From: Pterobdella sp. o SKG-2022
Lineage: Eukaryota; Annelida; Clitellata; Hirudinida; Piscicolidae
Direction: 5' to 3'
NCBI GenBank assembly: GCA_964035795.1
Contig: OZ038326.1
Location: 8,959,700 to 9,023,699, forward strand
DNA: 64,000 bases
Position 1 is the first letter of the stretch. The number at the start of each line of letters is the position of its first letter. Positions 1 through 27,416 of the stretch are shown one piece after another. Position numbers and translations under genes: made by a program. Below the pieces are notes generated by a model. That model saw only the letters and a program-made list of their open reading frames with translations, ran no database searches and was not told the origin of the DNA.

Positions 1-19
1 GTACTCTAGTGTTTTTTGC

Positions 20-325
20 GGTGTAACCTTTTTCCAAAAGATAACTTTCTTTAATTTGCTCAAATGCGACTCCGTCAAGCGTTATACTACATTCAGGAGT
101 ACTGGATCTGCTCTCAACCTCACCATCATCATTCTATCGCTTATAAACTCCACTTCTTTCACTTCTTTTGCAGCCTTCTTACACAACATTAAAGTTACTC
201 CTCGCTGACTCTCTTCACCTTCTGAATATAAAATTCAAAATCCCTGATCTTCAATATCATCTCGTCTTTTCCATCTTATCTCTGTGAGACCCATCAGACT
301 GATATTATGTCTTCTCATCTAATTT
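20..325 (-). pseudogene. APE-type LINE endonuclease fragment
   Basis: Read on the minus strand, this stretch translates as the N-terminal part of an apurinic-like (APE) LINE endonuclease. The segment LMGLTEIRW contains the metal-binding Glu, followed by RGVTLMLCKKAAKEV and ISDRMMMVRL, the usual order in these enzymes. In-frame stops interrupt it and no reverse transcriptase follows, so it is a dead scrap. Its wording differs from the neighbouring LINE at 1090-2250, so it probably comes from a different family. The assignment rests on motif recognition only. Confidence 0.55.
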
Positions 326-1089
326 TTCACACACTCTAGGGATTCTGAGCTTATTAAGCTTCAGATATTGCATGTAGCTATTTTCAGCTTTATGCGTGTT
401 GTGCAAAGCTACCCTATTTCCTTCACTCGGCTTGGCATCATGGAAATTGTTCTCATTTTCAGAAATGGTTTTTTTTTGCATTCTTCTATTTCCCTGTAAT
501 TCTGTATATTGGAATGATTCAGTCTTTTTTTAGTCTTATATGAAATATCCTTTGACGCACTTGTATAGAAGGAATCTTCTTATTATTAGAAAAACTTAGT
601 GAAAGTTCTCGCCATAAAAAAAATTATATTAATTTTACTTAATTAAATTTCCTTATTCTAAAATATATTATTTCACTATATGATGTCTCGTTACAATAAT
701 TGTTTGCTTAAATGATGAAAAATCTACCAGAAAATAACTCGAGTTTTAATTTATTGCATAAATGTAAAATGAAAAAAAAACAACCCGCAATTTTAGCCAA
801 AAAACCAGAATTAATTGTTTGAAGTTTATAAAACAAACGCTTTTGTCAAATGCTAAAATTAATCGATGTTTTTATTATAAAAAGAGAATGAGATGGATAT
901 TTCTTTGGCGTACATTATGGTGTTGTAAGACGTATCAAGAGGAAATCATGCAAGTATGTCAAAAACAGAAAGGGGCCTAGGATGGGTCCTTGAAAGACTT
1001 CCATTTTTATTTTCATGGTGCTGGGGCTATAACCTGCTCATTTCGTTGGGTTTAGATTGAATTAAACCTGGATTTATACTTATTAATTC
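326..1089. other. Non-coding, AT-rich
   Basis: No coding signal is visible on either strand. The stretch is AT-rich with short homopolymer runs. Nothing resembles a promoter, RNA gene or transposon end. Confidence 0.5.
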
Positions 1090-2250
1090 ATGAGAACCGG
1101 TCACACACTTGGTCAAAGCATTTATGCCGTCGACTTAGATTCTAGCAATGACTGTGTTGTCACTTCTTTTTTATCGAACCAGTCTCGGTTTTTACGCTTT
1201 CTAAAGCCCAGTAGTTTTTCACTAGCACCATATACAGAAACCTTAAAGTCTTCTCATGAATTTTTGCAAGTTATATTTTCCATTTCCTTTTCTAGTTTTT
1301 CTTTTACAGCAGCATTTTATAGACCAGCTACATTAATGCGTTTAGGTAATTTGTTTCCACAACTACGATACCTAGGCTTAACCACAACGTTCAACTTACC
1401 TCGAACAAGTCGGCGGTCAGTTTAACATTCAGCACCCGACATAGCACGGACAATTTTTACATTAGTTATGTCACGCCTTATAACCAACAAAAAATCTATT
1501 AAGTGCCATTGTTTAGAGCCAGGGTGCATCCAAGTAGTTTTGAGCTTGTCCTTCATTTGGAACACAATGTTGGTTATCTGAAACGCCATTTTCATGCAAA
1601 ATTGTAGCAACCTTAAGCCGTTGCTATCAAGTTTTCCGACGCCGTTTAACTAAAACGTGCCAGGTATCTACATCTTTTCCGACTCTTGCATTAAAACCAC
1701 CCAGTATAATGACTTTATCAGCCGGAAGGATCTTAGCAACAAATTGCCTCAGGCCCTGATAGAAATGCATTTTTGTTTCTTCTAATGTGTATAATGTTTG
1801 TGCAAAAGTAGCATACTGACCACGAGTCAAAGGAACTCTCATTGATAAAATTCGGTCATTTAACTGCAAGGCAACTTTTCTAGATAAGAAAAAAGAGAGG
1901 TTATAACTGCAAAATCTACACCAGAGTCTTTTTTACTTCTATGAGGCTTACCTTTTTAAAAAAAGTGTAACCTCCGTCTGAAACATTTCCTTCACCTGAC
2001 AGTCGGGTTTCAGATAATGCCACGATGTCTAAGCCATAGCGTTGAAGCTCCCTAGAGATTTAAGCAGTGCGTCTTTCAGGACGCTTACTCGATGCTGGCA
2101 AATCTGAAAGAGTACGAACATTCCAACAGCCAATCAACATGTTTTTTATTCTTCTTTTCGCAGAAGCTGGATTACGATACCCTGGGACACCTGCAGGGCC
2201 AGACAATGGAACTTACATGTCTCCAAAGCCCTTATTGCCATTGATGCAAT
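1090..2250 (-). pseudogene. APE LINE, endonuclease and linker remnant
   Basis: Minus-strand pieces in several frames form one degraded LINE ORF. From 2250 downward they read NVRTLSDLP, SETRLSGEG (catalytic Glu), then VIILGGFNARVGKD near 1690 (the GDFNARVG motif with Asp changed to Gly), TTWMHPGSKQWHLIDF near 1530, and a linker containing RDWFDKKE near 1170. The same motifs in the same order occur in the better-preserved copy at 44343-48187, so the family is the same or close. Stops and frameshifts are numerous and the reverse transcriptase is missing downstream. Confidence 0.75.
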
Positions 2251-2541
2251 TATCATTTTGACTTATCATAAAGAAAAAGATGCCGTTCAAGGCTACAACC
2301 AGCCATAAAAAATAACAAAACTATTCTGCTAGTAAGGTATAACAATAAAATTAAATGAGTTTAAAAAACGAATGTATATCCCAAAAATTAATTTTTTGAG
2401 CATAGGCTGAGTAAATAAAGAATACTAAAAAAATTTAATGTCATTATACCATTACAAAGATATAAATTAGTGAATGAACATAGTGAATATCGTACAACAT
2501 ATTTTACTTTCATTTGTATGAAAAATAATAGTCATTATGAG

Positions 2542-2715
2542 AAATACTGAAAATTATTTGAACACTAAAGCTAATTTTATTAAGTACAAGCTTTTCGTTA
2601 AAAAAGTAACATTATCAAGTATGTTAAAATTAACATACTTGATAATGTTACTTTTTTAACGAAAAGCTTGTACTTAATAAAATTAGCTTTAGTGTTCAAA
2701 TAATTTTCAGTATTT
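2542..2715. repeat. Perfect palindrome, 86-bp arms
   Basis: Bases 2542-2627 are the exact reverse complement of 2630-2715, separated by two bases (AA at 2628-2629). Pairing fails immediately outside both ends. There is no coding content. It could be a foldback or miniature inverted-repeat element, a hairpin-RNA source, or an assembly or library artefact. Confidence 0.95.
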
Positions 2716-2874
2716 ACTTTGGCTAAAGAAGATTATTTTGAGAAATGATAAAAAAAATATAGCAGTTTGAACTAAGAAATAACGAAACAATGAAATAAAA
2801 CAATGTAAAGGAATAAAATGAGATAAAATGATTTTCTTTTTTCAAATAAACTCAATGGTGAGAAAATAGACAGT

Positions 2875-3040
2875 TTATTCTGGTAGGAGCATTGTATTGG
2901 AAGTTCCCATGAGCACACTGAAGGTTTTGTTGTGGCCTCTATCAATGGTGTTTGTGTTGTTGTTTGGTGAAAGGTTATCAGAGGTTATTTCAATAATTCT
3001 TCTCCAGGTTTTAACATGTTCATGAGATTGCAACAAAGCA
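2875..3040 (-). CDS. Possible 3'-terminal exon of an unrecognised gene
   Basis: A minus-strand frame stays open for 54 codons after a candidate acceptor (AG at 3041-3042) and ends in TAA at 2875-2877. It reads HEHVKTWRRIIEITSDN and later KTFSVLMGTSNTMLLPE, with mixed hydrophilic content and less AT-biased codons than the flanks. That is what first drew attention to it. I do not recognise the protein and found no upstream partner exon, because LINE sequence starts beyond. It may equally be a chance frame. Confidence 0.22.
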
Positions 3041-3334
3041 CTTGCAATGAATATACTTTAAACTTTTTCAAAAAAATATTGATTGTTATAACAACAAAAA
3101 CTTGTGAAACTCTTGTCAAATATGAACATAACACATATAAATAATACTAATAATCTCAATTATATTAATAGAATATTGTTTTGTTTTTTAAAAATATATT
3201 CCACATCTATTTGAATATATAATAAAGGAACAATAAAAAATATTATACTATATATAAATATTAAATATTGAGAAAATATTTCATGACATTGCTAACTTTG
3301 AAGGAATTATAATGTTTTTGTTGATAATAACTAG

Positions 3335-3440
3335 CAAACACCTTGCGAAACCTATAAAGGGCACAAAAAATCACAATTTTGAACCATCTAATCATTTACT
3401 CATACCATAAATTTATGGTAATTAAGATTCCACAAGTATA
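3335..3440. repeat. Dispersed repeat, copy 1 (copy 2 at 50530-50640)
   Basis: A block containing ACCATCTAATCATTTACTC and the bases around it recurs with few differences at 50530-50640 in the same orientation. The flanks differ. It is non-coding and its family is unknown. Confidence 0.6.
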
Positions 3441-3679
3441 GACAAACACAGTTTAGTTGCTCCGGTTATTTTTGCTAAATTATATTGGTCAAAAGGACAG
3501 TTTGTAGTCAAAAGACACAATTGTGGTTATAAAAAAATTAAACTCGTTGGTTACTGCAACAATTATTGCTTGAAACTGCGAATAAAAGAAGTTGTTAAAT
3601 TTTTCGTACCGACACAATAAGTCAGGTAAAATCAATCGAATTAAAATAAAAGCTTGTACGCAGTAAAAACTTCAACCTT

Positions 3680-6121
3680 CAATTATCATAAAATATACCA
3701 AAGTAATATGGCGCCAATGAAAAAGACGGCGCAGAGCTGACAACTCACCAGAACTCTTTTACACATACCATTTCAATTAAAAAAAAGCAGTGTGGCACAT
3801 GTGGCAAAACAAATGAGAGGAAATCAGGCAGAGATTGCTCTTCTTGCCGCCAATATTTTCACTTAACATGAGTTTCCTCTAAGTTATCCAAAATCACTTC
3901 CACCAGTCTGACTACATGGATGTGTTCAAATTGCACCAACTTATCTATTTGTATCTTTCCAATATCCAATATCATCAGACTCAGGTCACAACCTTCAGCA
4001 AATCTTCCAGCGACACCATAATTTCATCATCGCGATTCCTGCAGGGATACCGCATACTTCTCAAGATACCTAGGGCTCACGAGTCTTAGTTGCAGAAACC
4101 CTCGTCGAGACTATCGATGGCGCGTTGAATGACCCGAATAATTCTTTGAATTGGGAGAAACTTTCCAAATTTCGCTGTCCCACGTAACCCCGACAGTGGT
4201 TACGACAGTGGCCAAACCTTTCTCTCAATTCTATAATAAGAAGCAACATTGCTGTCTTTCGCCAATCAGGGTCTCCGACAAGGCATCAACTCGCACGTCC
4301 CGTGAAGCCACTTTCCGGGGCTTTTGATGAAAAAACAATTGTGCAAACGCGTTAACGTTAAATTGATCGAAGGTGATGTTTCCGCAGCTGTCCGTGTAGT
4401 CGCTTCAGACAATACGATTATCTACTCTACCCCTGAAGTCATGGACACTCTCCGTCTTAAACATCTACCTACTCTCTCTGATTTTTGCTCACCTCCTCCT
4501 TTATTTGATCATCCGCCAACTACTAATCCAGATGAGGTTCTCGCAGCCTTCAGGTCTTTTCCTCCTAGCAATAGTGCTGGTTTGATGGTTTAAGGCCCGG
4601 ACACTTGAAGGACTTCACTTTATCCACCATATTTGAAGCTGGTAGAAAATTATCTAAATCAATTTCTAACCTTTGCAATATTTTATTAAGCGGCAATCTT
4701 CCTATCTATGCTCGCCAGCTAATTTTTGCTGCTAACCTAACTGCTCTTTGAATAAAAGATGGTGGTACTCGTCCTATCGCAGTCGGCAATGTGTTTCACA
4801 AACTAACATCCAAAATCATTTCCCGTAGGGTAGTCAATGACCTTAGCAACGAGCTCCGACCAATCCAATTAGATGTTGGTGTTCGCGATGGATGTGAAGA
4901 GGCCGTCCACTCTATTCGTGACTATATTTCTGATTATCAGAACAACACTTCTAAAAGTATTCTTATTAAGCTTGATATGAAAAACGCTTTTAAGGCCGTT
5001 CGCCTCGATCATCTTTTTGAAGTATGTCACCGCCGTGTCCCTTTCGCTTACAACCTAGCTCAGCTCCCTTACCAACATCAATGCAAACTTTTCTGTAAAT
5101 AATATCATCAGCATCCGGAGTTAAACAATCTGATCCTATCGGTCCCCTACTATTCGCTTTAGCTATTGACAACATAACAAGGTCAGTTTCTACACCACTT
5201 AATATATGGTATCTAGACGATGCAACTTTATGAAGACCAGCTGACAAAATCATTCATGATTTGAGAACTATCCTTCCTGCCCTCTCTATGATCGGCCTTG
5301 AAACAAATGCATCAAAATCTGAGGTCGTAAACTTAAATCTGAACGCGTTCGACTTTCAAAAGGCTTTGCAAGAAATCCTAGGCATACTGAAAGAGGTCAA
5401 GGTCACCCCTCCTGAGAAGCTAATAATGCTTGGCGCACCAATTTCTAGCTCTGCAGTCAAAGATTCTCTTCCAGCCAAACACTCTCAGCTGCTGAAATGA
5501 TTTATAGATTGTCACATCTAAATGCCCATCAAGCCTTTTTCCTCCTTAAAAATAGTCTTGCAATAACCAAACTCTTTTTCATTCTAAGGTGCTTCCCCAG
5601 GTAACGCAAGCATGAGCTTCTTATAAAATATGAGCAAACTCTTAGGGAAGAAGCCGCCAAAATTGGAAATATTGATGACACAGGCTGGTTGCAAGCAAAA
5701 CCTCCGGTTAGACATGGGGGATTTGGTCTTCGTTCACCTTCCGATCTTGCACTCTCAGCTTACCTCTTCTCACGCGTAGCATGTCGGTCTTTGATCTCTG
5801 ATGTTCTCAATAACATTAACGGACACCGGTCAGAGGTCAAATTCGTTGCAGCGACAGAAGTCTGGGTTGAAAAAGCTCTTATGATTCCAACGCAATTGGG
5901 ATGAATCATTGTATAAAGCGTTTTACAGCCAATTGGAAAAAACTTTGAACCAACGCAAACTTGCTTCCTTAGTTTCTTCTTCTCAAAATTGCTCCAGTGC
6001 CTGGCTGAACTATTTGCAAAACTCAGCAACGGGCGAGCTTCTAGACAACGAATTTTTCAGAATTGCGATATCCGTCCGTCCTGGATTGCGTTTATGCTCG
6101 CCACACAAATGTCGTTGCAGA
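3680..6121 (+). pseudogene. Restriction-endonuclease-class LINE, copy 1, with N-terminal PHD finger
   Basis: A degraded LINE ORF. At 3791-3934 one frame spells a PHD zinc finger: CGTC, then CSSC, FHLT and WMCSNC in C4HC3 order, with the fifth Cys replaced by an in-frame TGA. Next come a linker (EGDVSAAVRVVASD near 4375) and reverse transcriptase blocks: GTRPIAVGNVFHKL near 4770, IKLDMKNAFKAVRLD near 4965 and WYLDDATL near 5210. Near 5690 is KPPVRHGGFGLRSPSDLA, the post-RT segment of the same family. The copy at 22450-25260 shares the RT blocks and adds the C-terminal nuclease, which is missing here. At least six frame breaks and stops make it inactive. The sequence ends against a Tigger fragment at 6122. 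Confidence 0.75.
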
Positions 6122-6276
6122 AAAAGTTAACCGAATACTTTAAAGAAATGATTCATGAAATTCAACGTTGTTGCAGTTTTAAATTAATTTTGATATACTG
6201 AATAAATGCACTATGAAACTCACTGTTGTTTCAAAATTACTTTTTTTAATATTTTCATTAGTGGATAAAATACGTT
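6122..6276 (+). mobile_element. Tigger-like 3' fragment
   Basis: This 155-bp block is the near-identical reverse complement of 29405-29557, which lies between the transposase stop and the terminal repeat of the Tigger element on the minus strand. No terminal repeat is attached here. It abuts the dead LINE at 6121, so it is a truncated or captured transposon piece. Confidence 0.75.
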
Positions 6277-6289
6277 GACTATTGAAAGC

Positions 6290-8895
6290 CACAGTTTAAA
6301 CAGATGAAGACTGGTGCGTTGTTTTGTTGTCCGACGAATGTGTGCTGGCTGGCTTTTCTGTGAGGTCTTTTAACTGCTGCTTGTTCAGCCATTTTCCCTT
6401 CACCATAGGACAGTCCCTTGAATACTGTGGATTCCCAGGTTGATCTGTTTGCAGCAAGTTTCTCCTAGTTAGCTGTGTTTATACCGCATGCCTTCAAGTC
6501 ACGGTTGCAGACATCCATGAAGCGAAGTTGTGGACGACCTTTCTTGCGCTTGCCTGTTGCGAGTAAGTTGTTCAAGAGGTCTTTCGGTATGGGTTCATCA
6601 TCCATTCTATGCACATGGCCTATCCAGCGAAGGCGCCTCTGTCGAAGAAGGGTGTACATGCAGGGTATGTTTGCCTTGGCGAGGACTTCGGTGTTGGTGA
6701 CTTTGTTCTGCCAGGGGATACAAAGGATTCTGCACAGCCACATCATATGGAAGGTTTGAAGTTTCCTTTCTTGATGCGCATAGGTCGCCCAAGATTCGTT
6801 GCCATAAAGCAGGGTACTGATGACACAGGTCCGGTAGACTTTGACTTTGGTTGTGATAGTGAGGGAAGCTGATCAATTGCTTCTGAAAAATCTTCAAGAG
6901 ATAGGAGGTCATCAAGCTTCTGCAGTGTTGTGAGACGTTCTATGGCATCAATCGCAGACTGACTAACTGTGTTCTCTCTTGAATAGAGCTCGGAGTAGTG
7001 TTCTACCCATCTTTCAAGTTGTTTGGTCTTGTCGGATATTATATCTCTTGACTTAGACATGAGTAGAGCACTTTAAGAGATGGTTGGGCCAACTGTTTTT
7101 TTGATACCGTCGTACATAGCTTTGATGTTGCCTGTATCTGACGCTTGCTGGACTGCACCGCAGAGATTGGACCACTAGTCATTTACACATTCTCTGACCT
7201 TGGATTTGGCTTGGTTTCTTGCTGATTGCAGCACTGATAAATTAGCTTGAGTTGGTCGGTCTTTGTATGCCTGCAAGGCTTTGCGTTTAGCTTGAACGAA
7301 ATAGTCTAATTTCTCAGAGTTTTCTGTGTACCAGTCATTTTGCTGCCCTTTTTTCTTTCCAAAGGCAGAAATGGCAGCTGAGTGAGTGGCTGTTTTGATG
7401 TTGTTCCACAGTTCGTCAGCAGGCAAGCCGTATGTGTTGTCTAAAAGTGAATCGAAGGTGGAAAAGAAAGTGGCTGCTTTATCTGGGTGTCTGGTCTTGC
7501 TGACGTCAACCTTGGCTGTTCTAGGTTGTTTGGTGTGGTAGAACTTTTTTGGTTGCAATTTGACCTTGCCTCACACCAGCGAATGGTCAGTATCACAGTC
7601 TGCACTGTGGTACGTTCTAGTGCTGATGAAGCTTTGGTGAAACCTGCGTCTGGTGATGATCAGGTCTAGCTGGTGCCAGTGTTTGGATCTTGGGTGACGT
7701 CAAGACACTCTGTCATGTTTCTTGGTGCAGAAAAATTCGTTGGTGACACATAGCTCTTGAAATGAACACAGTTCCAGCAGTCTTTGGCCGTTTTCATTGC
7801 ATTTTTCTACGCCAAAATTACCCAGGCAGTTTGGCCAAGCCTCGTTGTCGCTGCCTACACGTGCATTAGTCACCCAGTATTATGAGATTTTCCTGTCTGC
7901 TGATACCTTGGATGAGTGAGTCTAGTTGATTGTAAAATGCTTCTTTAACTTCCGCAGAGGCTGCGAGTGTTGGTGCATAGGCACACAGCAGGTTGATTGG
8001 GCCGTCAGCTGTGTTGATGGCTAGTGACATGAAGCGTTCAGTTGCTTGGTGACCTAACTACACTTTGTCAAGAAGTGTGTTGCGCACAGCAAAGCCGACA
8101 CCATGCTGCCTTTGCTCCTTCTCTTTCTTCTCTTGCCAAAAGAATGTGTAGTCTGACTTTTTGAGACTCCCTGATTCAGCAAGTCGCGTCTCTTGTAATG
8201 CTGCTATATCTACCTAAAGCTGTAGCAGCTGATTGTTGATAGCTGCTGTTTTCCTTATGTCTGAAATCGAGTCAGTGGCATTGGACAAGCCAGTCAGCAT
8301 AGTCTTAACATTCCAGCATTCAAGAACGAATGCTGGTTTTTTGTTACTTCTATGTGTATTCTTTGGTGCAGATGTAACTGACCACTTGTTGGAGAAATCC
8401 TATGCCTTACGCACCCAGTAAGGCAAGTGGCCAGTGGCGGGACAACACCTTACTGGGTGAGGGCTGCTCAGCTTGAGGCGGGTGGTAGCTGTCCAGTGAA
8501 GTTGAAAAGCCTCTCCCACCGTCAAGAATGACCTCTGGCGTCTAGCTCTACGCCAATTGAGCAGTTACTTAGAACCGTTAACTGCCGTTCCTCGTGTTGC
8601 TTCTTGCATCGAGATGCAGCTGAAGTGTCCTTTCCAGGGCGCAAGCCTGGGCAGATCTATGGAGAAACTGTGTCGCCCAAGCATCAGAATCCCCTTCTCG
8701 GTTTTGCTGGTAGAATTCAGAAGAATGGAGAACCAGTACATCTGGTATCAGTTTGACTGCAGCAGTTGCCAGAACATGAGTACGGCCCATGCCTGCCTGT
8801 GGGACTGCGCTCCAGATTTTCTGTTGGGGTTTACTCCCTTAGCCTTTGCAGAGCCAACTGCTGTTCTCAAGGCAGTGGAGCTATTTAACCCATAG
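6290..8895 (-). pseudogene. APE LINE with its reverse transcriptase core deleted
   Basis: Reading the minus strand from 8895: a 5' leader, then an endonuclease in broken frames (8420-7560), then a 127-codon linker frame at 7558-7175 (DWYTENSEKLDYFVQ), then 7060-6900 (KTKQLERWVEHYSELYSRE) up to the start of the RT at AIDQLPS. At about 6865 the frame jumps straight to KVKVYRTCVISTLLYGNE, a segment that normally follows the RT, then ILCIPWQNKV and RRLRWIGHVHRMDDEPIPK to 6465. The catalytic RT palm, including YADD, is gone in one clean deletion. This is a non-autonomous remnant related to the LINE at 44343. Confidence 0.8.
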
Positions 8896-8898
8896 CTG

Positions 8899-8899
8899 A

Positions 8900-8994
<95 letters not shown>

Positions 8995-9033
8995 TAATAA
9001 TAATTATTATTATTATTATCATTATTATTATTA
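8899..9033. repeat. (AAT)n/(ATT)n microsatellite
   Basis: About 100 bp of uninterrupted AAT triplets flips at about 9003 to ATT triplets with one TTATC interruption. The array can therefore fold on itself. It sits just outside the 5' end of the minus-strand LINE. Confidence 0.95.
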
Positions 9034-9452
9034 TAGGAGGTTATGGTATAAATAGTATAAAAAATATGATTTCAAAAAGTTCAGCAGAAACAGAAAAATA
9101 ACCTCTAGCTTTTCAACAATTCTTGGGTCCCAGTCTTTCAAACCCTTAGCATCAGCACCTACTCACGCAAAAAAAAAGTTTTAAGTTATGGGAAGAAAAG
9201 AAGAAAATTAACAACAAACAAAAAAAATTAAAGAAATGTCCATTCCCTTCATCCAAATAAAAAATAACTTCAAAATCTCTCACAACTATCCAAGACGAGC
9301 CAATGAAAAAAAAGCAAAGAGAAACCTTTGAAGGATCCAAATACTAAAGGGTTATTTTATGAGATTTCTAATTTTTAGGAAATTATTTCATTTTGGTTGA
9401 TAATTATAAACAAAACAAAAATTAAATAATGCAGATGAAATCTTCCACTCAA
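9034..9452. other. Non-coding, A-rich
   Basis: A-rich sequence with long adenine runs on the + strand and no gene signal. The short minus-strand frame around 9152-9340 is Phe/Leu-rich low complexity and is not believable as a protein. Confidence 0.5.
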
Positions 9453-9600
9453 ATAGTATCTCAATAGTCTGAGTTTGTGATAAGTGTTTAAATAATTTAT
9501 TATTGCTTAACCATAGACATGTTTCGTTGAATAAAGTTTTTCTTCGCCTAACTCGAATTTTTTTGCTTGGCCCATTTGAATCCGGTTTACTGTAGTTTAT
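9453..9600 (-). mobile_element. Tigger-like terminal inverted-repeat fragment
   Basis: This block is the reverse complement, with few changes, of 29228-29400, the 3' end of the Tigger element including its terminal repeat (GCATAAGTCGGATTC there, ACCGGATTCAAATGG here on the minus strand). It ends beside a TA-containing flank at about 9600. Only one end is present, so it is a solo end or a deleted miniature copy. Confidence 0.7.
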
Positions 9601-9829
9601 ATAGATTTATAAAATTTACGTGTGAGCTTCATTTAGTTAACACATGAAGAAATGATTAACTAAACTAACTATTAACAAACCGATTTGAATTAAACACTTT
9701 TATCAACTGAATAATAACACGAAGCTTTGCGTAATTTGAACTCACATGATCAAGTACAAAAACTTATCGTCTTGTTGAGTTTGAAAAATATATCGGCTAT
9801 GTTGTTTTTTATTTGTGTGTGAGAAGTGT

Positions 9830-10207
9830 TCTGGGAGAATCTTGATTTCAGTGGGTGCAGCCGGTGATTGTTCTCAGGGCTGCGTTTTGAATTTTTTGGT
9901 GTTTGTTGAGGGAGGTGGATGAGATGATGGGTGATTAAATGGTGATGGCGTATTCGATGATGGGAAGGAGTAATGTTTTGTATGTGGTGATGAGTGTTTC
10001 CTAGTTTTTTACCCAGTGTGTTGATGTGAGGAGTTTTAAAAGATTGGGTGTTTTTTTTGCTTTTGTGATGGTGCTGTCTGTTTGAGTGGAAAATTTTAGT
10101 TTTGGGTCAAAAGTTAAGCCAAGGATGGTATAGTTGGAGGTGGTGGGAATGGGAGTGTTTTTGATGTTTAGTGGTTTGTTATATCCTGAAAGGTAGGGGG
10201 TCATCAT
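9830..10207 (-). pseudogene. Jockey-like LINE fragment (connection region after the RT)
   Basis: A minus-strand frame reads GYNKPLNIKNTPIPTTSNYT followed by ILGLTFDPKLKF, then after a break LRAITG-like text. The same wording, almost word for word, is found at 19645-19780 on the + strand. This region lies between the RT and the C-terminal domain in Jockey/I-type LINEs. Only about 380 bp remains and the palm domain is absent. Confidence 0.65.
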
Positions 10208-10336
10208 TGTTGTTGTTGTTGAGCACCAACTTCCAAAGTTTCTTTTGGCATTACTTGGATCGAGTACTGAGAGAAACTTATAGCTTCGAGTTGTTTGTGA
10301 CTTTTGGTGAGCAGTGATAAAAATGGTGGATGACGT

Positions 10337-10338
<2 letters not shown>

Positions 10339-10432
<94 letters not shown>
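10339..10432. repeat. (GA)n microsatellite
   Basis: An uninterrupted run of about 47 GA dinucleotides. It produces an artefactual Ser-Leu repeat frame on the minus strand. Confidence 0.98.
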
Positions 10433-10434
<2 letters not shown>

Positions 10435-10724
10435 CTGTGAGTTCAACTTAAAAAAAGCTTTGTGTCATTGTCCGGTACATAAAGAAAATTACTTACTAAC
10501 AACAGAAAAATTCAAAATAGGAATAATTATACTCGAACAATTGATAACACTTCAATTTTTTAAAAAACTGTTTTTTTTATGTTAACAAATATAATAATTT
10601 TTTGTGATTTTGTCGAAATGTGCGTGAAGGCTCCGTAAATGGGCGTTACACCGTACGGTAGCCTCGCCTCTTCTAAAAAGCTTCGCGTCGTACACGACCT
10701 TAGTCTGTTGTTTTGCAATTCTAC

Positions 10725-27339
<16,615 letters not shown>

Positions 27340-27410
27340 CTTTCATTTTATTTGAAATTGCGTAATATTTTTTTATTAAAATAGTTTTGAAACTTGTTTG
27401 AAAATTTTGT

Positions 27411-27416
27411 AATAAA
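27411..27416 (+). promoter_or_regulatory. Candidate COQ5 polyadenylation signal
   Basis: The first AATAAA after the COQ5 stop, 72 bases downstream. In AT-rich sequence this hexamer is common, so the call is weak. Confidence 0.35.

Noticed and set aside
10204..10446. 80-codon frame with Ser-Leu repeats on the minus strand
   Set aside because: It is the translation of the (GA)n microsatellite; no protein content.
10713..10724. Earlier start of COQ5 at a TTG codon (10713)
   Set aside because: Nuclear genes start at ATG; 10725 is the first ATG and leaves a good mitochondrial presequence.
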